Positions 25,760 through 32,020 of a stretch of DNA of 64,000 bases are shown piece by piece. The translations under genes and the position numbers were made by a program. How positions within the stretch are numbered: the stretch's first letter is position 1; each line of letters begins with the position of its first letter. Below the pieces are notes generated by a model. The model was not told the DNA's origin and did no database searches. It was given only the letters and a program-made list of their open reading frames with translations. The stretch is from an uncultured Candidatus Saccharibacteria bacterium (GTDB lineage Bacteria > Patescibacteriota > Saccharimonadia > Saccharimonadales > Saccharimonadaceae): contig CAMZIL010000004.1 in NCBI GenBank assembly GCA_947307225.1, positions 1 through 64,000 on the forward strand, given 5' to 3'.

Positions 25760-25794
25760 AACTCCTTTTTGTGATATACTCGCAAAAAGGAGTT
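25760..25794 (+). promoter_or_regulatory. inverted repeat holding the ndk -10 box and ribosome site
   Basis: AACTCCTTTTTG (25760..25771) pairs perfectly with CAAAAAGGAGTT (25783..25794). The 11-base loop contains the extended -10 element TATACT (25775..25780), and the right arm contains the AAGGAG ribosome site of ndk. Followed by TTTATTTTT, the hairpin can also end the upstream transcript. RNA starting inside it would lack the left arm, so ndk translation stays free. Confidence 0.65.
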
Positions 25795-25802
25795 TTATTT
25801 TT

Positions 25803-26423
25803 ATGGCAGATAAAAAAGACGCTAAGAAAAAAATCGGTAAAGCTACGGAAAAGGTCGCTACCGAGATGAATCATGAGGTAAATGCTTGGAATATCGGCTT
25901 CAACAAGACGAACAATCCGAATGGTATGATTCAGCGTACTTTGATTATCTTTAAGCCTGACGCAGTTCAGCGCGGTATCGTTGGCGAGATTCTTTCTCGC
26001 TTTGAACGTGTTGGTTTGAAGATTGTTGCTACAAAGATGGTTAACCCTGACAAGGATCACTACTATCACCACTATGAGAGCATCTCAAAGATGGTTTCTC
26101 GCCGTGGTCAGCGCGCATTTGATCTCGTTGTCGACTTCATGCTTTCCGGCCCAGTGATTGCAATGGTGCTCGAAGGCGTCGAGGCGATTCCAGTTGTCCG
26201 CAAGATTGTCGGTTCCACTGAGCCAATGGCAGCAGATATGGGTACGATTCGTGGTGATTACGCACATGTCTCCTTCGGTTATGCTGATGCTCGCAACGAA
26301 GGTGTTGCAAACTTGATTCACGCTTCCGGCAACGCCGTCGAAGCAGAGCAAGAGGTTTCTTACTGGTTCAAGCCAGAAGAAATCCAGATCTACAAGACTT
26401 TGTCTGAGCGCTTTACGCGCTAA
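25803..26423 (+). CDS. ndk: nucleoside diphosphate kinase, extended
   Basis: Transfers phosphate from ATP to other nucleoside diphosphates through a phospho-His. The core runs from QRTLIIFKPDAVQRGIVGEI to the catalytic region NLIHASGNAVEAEQEV; DFMLSGPVIAMVLEG and GTIRGDY are diagnostic. At 206 residues it is longer than the usual 140-150: there is a charged N-terminal extension of about 43 residues (MADKKDAKKKIGKATEK...) and an insertion of about 15 residues before the catalytic His. The ATG follows AAGGAG at about 12 bases. It is a single-gene unit with a terminator. Confidence 0.93.
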   Translation: MADKKDAKKKIGKATEKVATEMNHEVNAWNIGFNKTNNPNGMIQRTLIIFKPDAVQRGIVGEILSRFERVGLKIVATKMVNPDKDHYYHHYESISKMVSRRGQRAFDLVVDFMLSGPVIAMVLEGVEAIPVVRKIVGSTEPMAADMGTIRGDYAHVSFGYADARNEGVANLIHASGNAVEAEQEVSYWFKPEEIQIYKTLSERFTR

Positions 26424-26427
26424 TACG

Positions 26428-26460
26428 AAAGCCGGGCGTTGTCTAAGCGTCCGGCTTTTT
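26428..26460 (+). terminator. terminator after ndk
   Basis: AAAGCCGG (26428..26435) pairs with CCGGCTTT (26451..26458), then more T. Confidence 0.8.
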
Positions 26461-26490
26461 GTTGTCTCGAGATGGTATAATGTAGGGAGT

Positions 26491-26566
26491 GGCCCAGTAG
26501 CTCAATGGATAGAGCGGCTCCGTCCTAAGGAGAAGGTTGTGCGTTCGACTCGCGCCTGGGCTACCA
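26491..26566 (+). tRNA. tRNA-Arg(CCT)
   Basis: A 76-base cloverleaf with encoded CCA. Acceptor stem GGCCCAG/CTGGGCT, D stem GCTC/GAGC, anticodon loop GTCCTAA (anticodon CCT), T stem GTGCG/CGCGC with loop TTCGACT. The outermost anticodon-stem pair is G-A. A TATAAT box at 26476..26481 lies ten bases upstream. Confidence 0.93.
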
Positions 26567-26584
26567 TTTTTTTGGCGTTAAAAA

Positions 26585-26604
26585 GGTTGGCACCAAAGCC
26601 AACC
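26585..26604 (-). terminator. terminator of the small gene 26632..26823
   Basis: On the minus strand, GGTTGGC pairs with GCCAACC, followed by TTTTT. It can also fold on plus, downstream of tRNA-Arg(CCT). Confidence 0.75.
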
Positions 26605-26631
26605 CTTTTAGATGAACATGAGAAGTGAGGT

Positions 26632-26823
26632 TTACGGTCCGTAATCGTGCAGATATTGCTCCTTGAAAGCAGTATTTTTTTGCGGTTTTTTGGACTTGGG
26701 TGTTGCGGTGGATAGTTGTTGGTGCCTATAGACATAGTCGTCCGGCGCGCAGCCTTCGCAGTGTGTGTTTACCTCGGTCATATCATGTTCCAAATAGCTT
26801 CCTTCTGTTTTGCGGTTCGGCAT
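26632..26823 (-). CDS. small accessory protein, 63 residues
   Basis: A short soluble protein beginning MPNRKTEGSYLEHD with a Cys pair in THCEGCAPDD, a Lys/Pro-rich middle (TPKSKKPQKN) and the ending HDYGP. No known family was recognised. The ATG at 26823 lies nine bases after GGAGG, a strong ribosome site. The gene has its own promoter (26876..26904), a 5'-terminal stem-loop and a terminator, the same layout as the larger isolated genes of this window. An upstream in-frame start at 26871 lies at the transcript end and lacks a ribosome site. Confidence 0.65.
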   Translation of the reverse strand: MPNRKTEGSYLEHDMTEVNTHCEGCAPDDYVYRHQQLSTATPKSKKPQKNTAFKEQYLHDYGP

Positions 26824-26847
26824 AGAAAAGGACCTCCAAAGAACAAG

Positions 26848-26904
26848 ATTGTCTCTGATGGGCAGAGACAATTATTTTATACCATATTTTTGGCAAATAG
26901 TCGA
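26848..26904 (-). promoter_or_regulatory. promoter and 5'-terminal hairpin of the small gene
   Basis: TCGACT (26904..26899), 17-base spacer, TATAAA (26881..26876). ATTGTCTCT (26872..26864) and AGAGACAAT (26856..26848) form a perfect inverted repeat; with the start near 26869, at least six pairs form at the very 5' end of the RNA. Confidence 0.6.
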
Positions 26905-26948
26905 CTGGTACGGTGGTCGTGAATGGCCGCTTATGGTAAAATATAGAT

Positions 26949-27422
26949 ATGGAATTTGAAGGCCAGCGTAAGGGGGAAGAGGTCATCTACGTCTTTCGTA
27001 GGCATATTTTTACGGCGATCAAAGGTTTTTTGTGGTTTATCGTCGTGACGGCTCTTGGGTTAATCCCAATGTTTATCTGGCCGGATAATGGACAGCTATT
27101 CTTTGTTTGGCTAATCTTTGTCGGCGTAGGTGTTTTGGGTGCGGCTTACAGCTGGACTTTGTGGCATTTTAGCTTCTATATCGTGACGAATCAGCGCCTG
27201 CGTCAGGTGCGCCAAAAAGGCCTCTTCAATAAGAGCGTGGTCGACTTGGAACTCGGCGATATTATGAACATGAGCTATGGCGTGCACGGTCTCTTTGCGA
27301 CGATTTTTGATTATGGTGCGATTTTGATTCAAACAGAGGCGGGCGACCTCGTGTTGAGCATGGTTAGCCACCCTGAGGTAGTGTATAATGAATTGGAGAA
27401 TACTTGGCATGATAAGAGGTAG
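26949..27422 (+). CDS. membrane protein with bacterial PH domain
   Basis: A 157-residue protein. Two membrane helices (about residues 25-45 and 52-75) are followed by a bacterial pleckstrin-like domain of the YdbS/bPH_2 type: FYIVTNQRLRQVRQKGLFNKSVVDLELGDIM is the typical start of that fold. Function is unknown. TAAAAT (26937..26942) ends six bases before the ATG, so it is leaderless. The next gene starts inside its last codons, suggesting the two form an envelope-related operon. Confidence 0.78.
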   Translation: MEFEGQRKGEEVIYVFRRHIFTAIKGFLWFIVVTALGLIPMFIWPDNGQLFFVWLIFVGVGVLGAAYSWTLWHFSFYIVTNQRLRQVRQKGLFNKSVVDLELGDIMNMSYGVHGLFATIFDYGAILIQTEAGDLVLSMVSHPEVVYNELENTWHDKR

Positions 27423-28488
27423 AAAAAAGAAAGACATAGCGATCACTCAGCAAAATCTTGAGGAGAGTCGCGATGAAATCTTGGCGAAAGGTAAGAAGTT
27501 TCGCTATCCATTTCAGTATGCAAAACACCGCTTGGTGATTATTACGATTTTGATTTCGATTGTGGCGCTCGCTACTTTTGGTTTTGTCGGCTGGATTCAG
27601 CTGTACAAGGTTCAGAATACGAGCGACGTGATGTATCGTTTTACGAAGGCTTTTGCTTTTCCAGTCGCGAAAGTCGATGGCATCAGCGTACGCTATAGTG
27701 ATTACTTGATGCTTTATCGTAGCAGCATAAAGTCCGTTGAGCGTCAGCAGGGCACTTTGGACGATTCTGATGATTCGAAGCTTTTGAAGGATTATTATAA
27801 GCGTCAGGCGTTGGACAATGCCGAGGAATACAGCTACGCAATGGCAAAGCTTGAAGAAATGGGCAAGCCAGTTACCGAGTCTGAGATTGACGCAGTGATT
27901 AATGAGCACAAGACGATAGATGGCGAAGTGCGTACTGACGCGGCATTTGAAAGCATCATCAGCACGAACTTTGGTCTCAATATGTCTGAGTACCGCCGTT
28001 TGATCAAACTTTCGCTCGCGAAGAAGAACTATGCGATGGAAATTGATAGCCGCGCAAGGGATTTGACGGAGCAGATTGCGAAGGATCTCGAGACGAGCAA
28101 GGACCTCAAAAAGATTGCCGGCAAGTACGAAAATAACGATATAGTCGAGTTTGAATCTTTGACCGAGATGGTTGAATCGTCCAACCTAGACTCTGGCCGC
28201 GCTGCGACGGCGTCGATGCTCAAGGCAGTCGGCGATGTTTCTAGCCGCTTTGTTTCGAAGAATGGCGATGGTTATTACTTTGTGAAGCTCACCGCGCGTG
28301 ATGGCGACAAGGTTCAGTATGATTCGATTTGGGTACGCTTTACTAAGTTTGACAAGTTGATGAAGCAAATTCGTGCCGACAACAAGGTTGAAGAGCTTAT
28401 CAAGGTCGAGGCGGGCGACGAAAACCGCGAGGAAAGTGGCGCGACTGAAAAAGATAGCGGCACGGCTGACCCGAGCGCTAGTGAATAG
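27409..28488 (+). CDS. membrane-anchored SurA/PrsA-like chaperone
   Basis: A 359-residue protein anchored by one helix (about residues 38-60, LVIITILISIVALATFGFVGWI) with a large extracytoplasmic part. KVDGISVRYSDYLMLYR and the helical stretch KRQALDNAEEYSYAMAKLEEMGKPVTESEIDAVINEH resemble the SurA N-terminal chaperone fold, followed by a region that could be a degenerate parvulin domain (GDVSSRFVSKNGDGYYFVKL). It may help fold the surface proteins encoded nearby; that is inference. The ATG at 27409 follows TTGGAGA and overlaps the end of the PH-domain gene by 14 bases. The tail is Glu/Ser/Thr rich. Confidence 0.68.
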   Translation: MIRGRKKKDIAITQQNLEESRDEILAKGKKFRYPFQYAKHRLVIITILISIVALATFGFVGWIQLYKVQNTSDVMYRFTKAFAFPVAKVDGISVRYSDYLMLYRSSIKSVERQQGTLDDSDDSKLLKDYYKRQALDNAEEYSYAMAKLEEMGKPVTESEIDAVINEHKTIDGEVRTDAAFESIISTNFGLNMSEYRRLIKLSLAKKNYAMEIDSRARDLTEQIAKDLETSKDLKKIAGKYENNDIVEFESLTEMVESSNLDSGRAATASMLKAVGDVSSRFVSKNGDGYYFVKLTARDGDKVQYDSIWVRFTKFDKLMKQIRADNKVEELIKVEAGDENREESGATEKDSGTADPSASE

Positions 28489-29206
28489 AGAAGTGATACA
28501 TTGCTAAGGCGGCGGCGACAGATAGATTTAGGCTGTCGACGTCATCGCTTTGTGGGATAAATACGGATTCTGCGCCGGTTTTTGCGGCGAAATCTTTTGG
28601 TAGGCCAGCGGCCTCATTGCCGAGAATGAGAGCATAGTTTTGGTCGGCTGGTTTTTCGGCATCATCAAGCTGCGTAGCGTTTTGATCAAGTAGAAATGCG
28701 AATAGTTTGCGGCTCTGATTTTGGGCTTGGTAGTTTGCGAAGTCGTCAAATTGAACGATGTTTAAGTGGAAAATTGCGCCCATAGACGCACGGATTACTT
28801 TTGGATCATAAGGGTCGACGGCCGGGGTAATAATGCAAAGATTTTTGTAGCCAAAGGCGGCAGCGGTGCGGATGATCGTGCCGAGGTTGCCAGCATCGGA
28901 AGGGTTAACGAGAGCAATATGCGGAGTTTTGTCATCGAGCTTTGCCTCTGGTTTGGTAAACTCGGCGGCGAGTAGACAGTTTTCTTTCGCGCCAAGAATA
29001 TTGAAAGCTTTTTTCGATTCAACAATTTCGATGTTTTTTGCGCGAAGTTTTGCGAGAATGGCATCAAGATCTGCGCCATGTTTTTCGACGGGGCGGAGAA
29101 ATACGCGCACGATGAGCTCTGGGCGAGCGTTAAAAAGCTCGGCGACAAGGGTGGCGCCGAGGGCAAAAGAAGTTTTTGAGGCGTGTTTGTATTTTTGAAT
29201 AGCCAT
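28478..29206 (-). CDS. SpoU/TrmH-family RNA 2'-O-methyltransferase
   Basis: Methylates ribose in rRNA or tRNA using S-adenosylmethionine. The knotted SPOUT fold is shown by motif 1 ALVNPSDAGNLGTIIRTA (about residue 95), motif 2 LILGNEAAGL and motif 3 DSLNLSVAAALAMY. The N-terminal 80 residues form a likely RNA substrate-binding domain. Length is 242. A perfect promoter (TTGACA, 17 bases, TATAAT at 29218..29213) ends six bases before the ATG, so it is leaderless. It converges on the SurA-like gene with an 11-base overlap of coding ends. Confidence 0.9.
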   Translation of the reverse strand: MAIQKYKHASKTSFALGATLVAELFNARPELIVRVFLRPVEKHGADLDAILAKLRAKNIEIVESKKAFNILGAKENCLLAAEFTKPEAKLDDKTPHIALVNPSDAGNLGTIIRTAAAFGYKNLCIITPAVDPYDPKVIRASMGAIFHLNIVQFDDFANYQAQNQSRKLFAFLLDQNATQLDDAEKPADQNYALILGNEAAGLPKDFAAKTGAESVFIPQSDDVDSLNLSVAAALAMYHFSIH

Positions 29207-29212
29207 ATGTCT

Positions 29213-29241
29213 ATTATATCAAATTTTGCTCGATTTGTCAA
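29213..29241 (-). promoter_or_regulatory. consensus promoter giving a leaderless mRNA
   Basis: TTGACA (29241..29236), 17-base spacer, TATAAT (29218..29213), then six bases to the ATG at 29206. This is the clearest single example of the leaderless layout. Confidence 0.85.
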
Positions 29242-29281
29242 GATGAGGACGGGGCTGGGGCGTGGTATAATAAGTGAAGTC

Positions 29282-29356
29282 GCGGGTATCGTATAGCGGC
29301 TATTATGTTTGCTTCCCAAGCAAGAGATGAGGGTCCGACTCCCTCTACCCGCACCA
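29282..29356 (+). tRNA. tRNA-Gly(CCC), with C at position 55
   Basis: A 75-base tRNA with encoded CCA. Acceptor GCGGGTA/TACCCGC, anticodon stem TTTGC/GCAAG, loop TTCCCAA (anticodon CCC), T stem GAGGG/CCCTC. The T loop is TCCGACT, so position 55, normally U (pseudouridine), is C. The D stem is weak, as in many glycine tRNAs. Confidence 0.85.
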
Positions 29357-29360
29357 ACAA

Positions 29361-29386
29361 AAAACGCCCTTTCGGGCGCCTTTTTA
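29361..29386 (+). terminator. terminator after tRNA-Gly
   Basis: CGCCC-TTTC-GGGCG followed by CCTTTTT. It overlaps the last codons of the convergent mscS-like gene. Confidence 0.75.
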
Positions 29387-30193
29387 TTTGATGTTGTGGA
29401 TGTCGAGCTGCCGGTATGGAATGGAAACACGATGGCGCTCGCAGGTTTTGAGGACGATTTTGTTGGCGGCGCGTTTTGCGACGATCTTTTTGCCTTGATT
29501 TTGATCGATACGAATACGATAAAGAACATTGGATTCGCCAAGTTCCTGAACGCCGAGATACTTGCAATCGCGAACGGAATCTTCGGCTTTGATTTGCTCG
29601 ACGATTTCGTTGACGAGCGATTCGGCGCGATCGACCTTTAGCTCGTAAGGGAGAGGGATGTTATAGAGGAAATGATCGCCGGCAACCTTTACTTTTTCGA
29701 TGTTGCGGTTGGCAATGGAAATAATGCTGCCATCGGCGGCGTTCATAATACGCGTGGTTTTGAGGCCAATTACGACGACGCGGCCTTCGGTTTCGCTGTC
29801 GATAGTGACATAATCGCCGACCTGGAAGTAGCCGTCGCCGATGAGAGTGGTACCGCGGATGATGTCCTTGAGAGCGTCCTGAAGCGCGAGACCGACGATG
29901 ACGGAAATGACACCGACGCTGGCGAGAATGGTTGAGACATCAACGTTGTTGATCTCGAGAACGATGAGCACGGTTAGAATGGTCATGACATAGCGGAGAA
30001 CGCTGACGATGAGGTTGATGTAGGTACTACTCTTGCTGCCGACGGCAAGCTTTAGGTCGTGCTTTTTGCGTTTGTTGCGAATGGCGCGACTGATGATGGT
30101 GTAAATAATGATGTTGATTACAATAACAGCAATGGAACTAATGAGGGCATTAGTAGATAACTGTGCTTTGATTTGAGAGAAAAATTCAGTCAT
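29384..30193 (-). CDS. MscS-family mechanosensitive channel
   Basis: A small-conductance channel of 269 residues. Three membrane helices (about 18-36, 58-80 and 85-110) lead into the pore-lining helix and the diagnostic stretch ASVGVISVIVGLALQDALKDIIRG, then the beta domain (FQVGDYVTIDSETEGRVVVIG, NRNIEKVKV) and a cytoplasmic alpha/beta domain. With MscL at 14476 the cell has two tension-gated valves. TATAAT (30205..30200) ends six bases before the ATG, so it is leaderless. Confidence 0.9.
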   Translation of the reverse strand: MTEFFSQIKAQLSTNALISSIAVIVINIIIYTIISRAIRNKRKKHDLKLAVGSKSSTYINLIVSVLRYVMTILTVLIVLEINNVDVSTILASVGVISVIVGLALQDALKDIIRGTTLIGDGYFQVGDYVTIDSETEGRVVVIGLKTTRIMNAADGSIISIANRNIEKVKVAGDHFLYNIPLPYELKVDRAESLVNEIVEQIKAEDSVRDCKYLGVQELGESNVLYRIRIDQNQGKKIVAKRAANKIVLKTCERHRVSIPYRQLDIHNIK

Positions 30194-30258
30194 AAGCTTA
30201 TTATACTATGGGCGCGGAGAATAAAAAAATAACGCCCGAGAGGCGTATTTTTCGTAAG

Positions 30259-30335
30259 TGGCGGGCCCGACGCGACTCGAACGCGCGACCTCCTCCGTGA
30301 CAGGGAGGCGCTCTAACCAACTGAGCTACGAGCCC
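30259..30335 (-). tRNA. tRNA-Asp(GTC)
   Basis: A 77-base cloverleaf with encoded CCA on the minus strand. Acceptor GGGCTCG/CGGGCCC, anticodon loop CTGTCAC (anticodon GTC), D arm AGCTCAGTTGGTTAGAGC, standard T loop TTCGAGT. Confidence 0.95.
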
Positions 30336-30400
30336 TTACCTTTCATAGTATATAGGATTTTCCGCTGAAATGCAAGCGCTTTATGATATAATAGCTCTAT

Positions 30401-30476
30401 GCCGTTGTAGCTCAGCTGGCAGAGCAGCTCATTCGTAACGAGCAGGTCGCTGGTTCGATCCCAGTCAACGGCTCCA
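30401..30476 (+). tRNA. tRNA-Thr(CGT)
   Basis: A 76-base cloverleaf with encoded CCA. Acceptor GCCGTTG/CAACGGC, anticodon loop TTCGTAA (anticodon CGT), T loop TTCGATC. A TATAAT box with TG extension sits at 30387..30392. It is divergent from tRNA-Asp. Confidence 0.94.
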
Positions 30477-30490
30477 TTAATGGCATTATG

Positions 30491-30519
30491 AAACTAACTC
30501 GGAAACGGGTTAGTTTTTT
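30491..30519 (+). terminator. terminator after tRNA-Thr(CGT)
   Basis: AACTAACTCG-GAAA-CGGGTTAGTT followed by TTTT, with one G-U pair. Confidence 0.9.
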
Positions 30520-30537
30520 GTTATACGCCAAGTGAAA

Positions 30538-30566
30538 TTGACATAAGCATTATCTTGAGCTAAGAT
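30538..30566 (+). promoter_or_regulatory. promoter of the GH20 gene
   Basis: Perfect TTGACA (30538..30543), 17-base spacer, TAAGAT (30561..30566); about 18 bases from the predicted start to the ATG. Confidence 0.65.
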
Positions 30567-30589
30567 TAAGAAAATAGGTCAAAATAAAA

Positions 30590-31813
30590 ATGAAAAAAAT
30601 AACAGGGATATTATTGGCGCTTATCATTGCAATCAGTGGCAGTGCGTCGGTTTTTGCAAAACAAATTGTAATTGAGGAAAATTCTGAAAGTACGATTATG
30701 CTCGACGTGGCGCGTCGCTATTATCCAATGTCTGAAATTAAGCAGTATATTGATGCGTTGTCCGTGAATGCGAATTCATCGATTCAGGTTCACTTTACCG
30801 ATGATGAAAATGTCGGCATCGAGTGCACCTATCTTGACCAGACCGAGGCGAATGCGACAAAAGAAGGCGACGTCTATACGAATCCGGCCACCGGGCGCAA
30901 GTTCCTGACCTATGCGCAGGTGCGCGAGTTGATGAATTATGCGGACGAAAAAGGTGTGATCTTTATTCCGGAAATTGATATGCCGGCACATATGACTGGC
31001 TTCTTTGATCTTGCCGCGATTAAGTTTGGCGAGTCGTATGTGCGCGATCGCGATACTGGAATTGCTTGGGGCACGGGTGACGAGGCGGGGAACCTTGATA
31101 TCGTGCGTCCAGCAGCGAAGCAGTTCCTAATGAATATTTATGACGAATATACGGAATTCTTTAAGAGTCGCAAATACTTCCATATGGGCTTTGATGAGTA
31201 TACTTTTCGCATCGATGAAAAGATTGATTTTGCGAATGAAATGTATGAATATCTAGCTGATAAAGGCTTCACGGTTCGCATGTGGAGCGATGCGGTGACG
31301 AAAACTAATATTTCGCAGCTTAACAACAATATTGAAATTGTCTATTGGGGTTGGTGGGCGGACGTTGAACAATATGGTTATGCAACGGTACCAGACTTCC
31401 AGCAGGCTGGCTTTAAGCTAATTATCACGAATCGTTTTTATCTGTTCTTCGTGCCAAATTTACAGTTAATGACGGACGAAATAAACGCACATACGGTGCG
31501 TGATATTGAAGAGAACTGGGAGCTAGAGAGCTGGAACTATAACTTCCCAAGCACGCTCGAAAATCACGATGGAATTATGGGCGGCATGGTCTGTATTTGG
31601 GGCGAGAATTCGGCTGGCGTGACTGACGCAGCGATTCGCGAACAGGGCGTGAAGATGTATAACGCGATGTTCCCGAAGCTCGACAAGTTCCGCCGCGTGA
31701 TCGAGGTTCCGGATGAAGTAGATAACCCGGCTACGGGCGATGAAATTGTGTGTTTTATTACCATTGGTATGGCCTCAGTGATTGGCCTAGCGGCAATTAA
31801 GCGTAAAAAATAG
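30590..31813 (+). CDS. cell-wall-anchored GH20 beta-N-acetylhexosaminidase-like protein
   Basis: A 407-residue exported enzyme of glycoside hydrolase family 20, which removes terminal GlcNAc or GalNAc from glycans. A signal peptide (residues 1-23, ending SVFA) is followed almost at once by the barrel: MLDVARRYYPMSEIKQYID, VHFTDDENVGIE, IPEIDMPAHMTGFF and the catalytic Asp-Glu pair in FHMGFDEYTF near residue 200. No separate GH20b domain is present. The tail NPATGD plus a hydrophobic helix plus KRKK is a sortase-type sorting signal. Possible substrates are host mucin glycans or the host cell wall. It has its own promoter and follows tRNA-Thr. Confidence 0.87.
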   Translation: MKKITGILLALIIAISGSASVFAKQIVIEENSESTIMLDVARRYYPMSEIKQYIDALSVNANSSIQVHFTDDENVGIECTYLDQTEANATKEGDVYTNPATGRKFLTYAQVRELMNYADEKGVIFIPEIDMPAHMTGFFDLAAIKFGESYVRDRDTGIAWGTGDEAGNLDIVRPAAKQFLMNIYDEYTEFFKSRKYFHMGFDEYTFRIDEKIDFANEMYEYLADKGFTVRMWSDAVTKTNISQLNNNIEIVYWGWWADVEQYGYATVPDFQQAGFKLIITNRFYLFFVPNLQLMTDEINAHTVRDIEENWELESWNYNFPSTLENHDGIMGGMVCIWGENSAGVTDAAIREQGVKMYNAMFPKLDKFRRVIEVPDEVDNPATGDEIVCFITIGMASVIGLAAIKRKK

Positions 31814-31833
31814 GCCAATTGGCCATAAAAAAG

Positions 31834-31909
31834 TGGTGGAGCGTGCGGGAATCAAACCCGCGACCTCGGCAATGCGAATGCCGCGCTCTATCAGCTGAGC
31901 TAACGCCCC
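31834..31909 (-). tRNA. tRNA-Ala(CGC)
   Basis: A 76-base cloverleaf with encoded CCA on minus. Acceptor GGGGCGT/ACGCTCC includes the G3-U70 pair that marks alanine tRNAs. The anticodon loop TTCGCAT gives anticodon CGC. TATAAT on the minus strand lies about 12 bases upstream. Confidence 0.94.
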
Positions 31910-32020
31910 ACGACTAGAGAATATTATAGCACGAAAAACTGTTGAAAATAGAGGTCTTATAGTATAATAAACATTAGTGGAATGTGCGAGTAAAAAACAA
32001 AAGTAATTGTTTTTGGTTTT

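Noticed and set aside
30880-30900. An NPATG motif inside the GH20 domain as a sorting signal
   Set aside because: It lies near residue 100 without a following membrane helix; the real C-terminal NPATGD is at the end of the protein.
31815-31832. GGCCAATTGGCC palindrome as an operator or terminator
   Set aside because: The stem is only four pairs with an AATT loop; it may end tRNA-Ala on minus, but the evidence is too weak to list.
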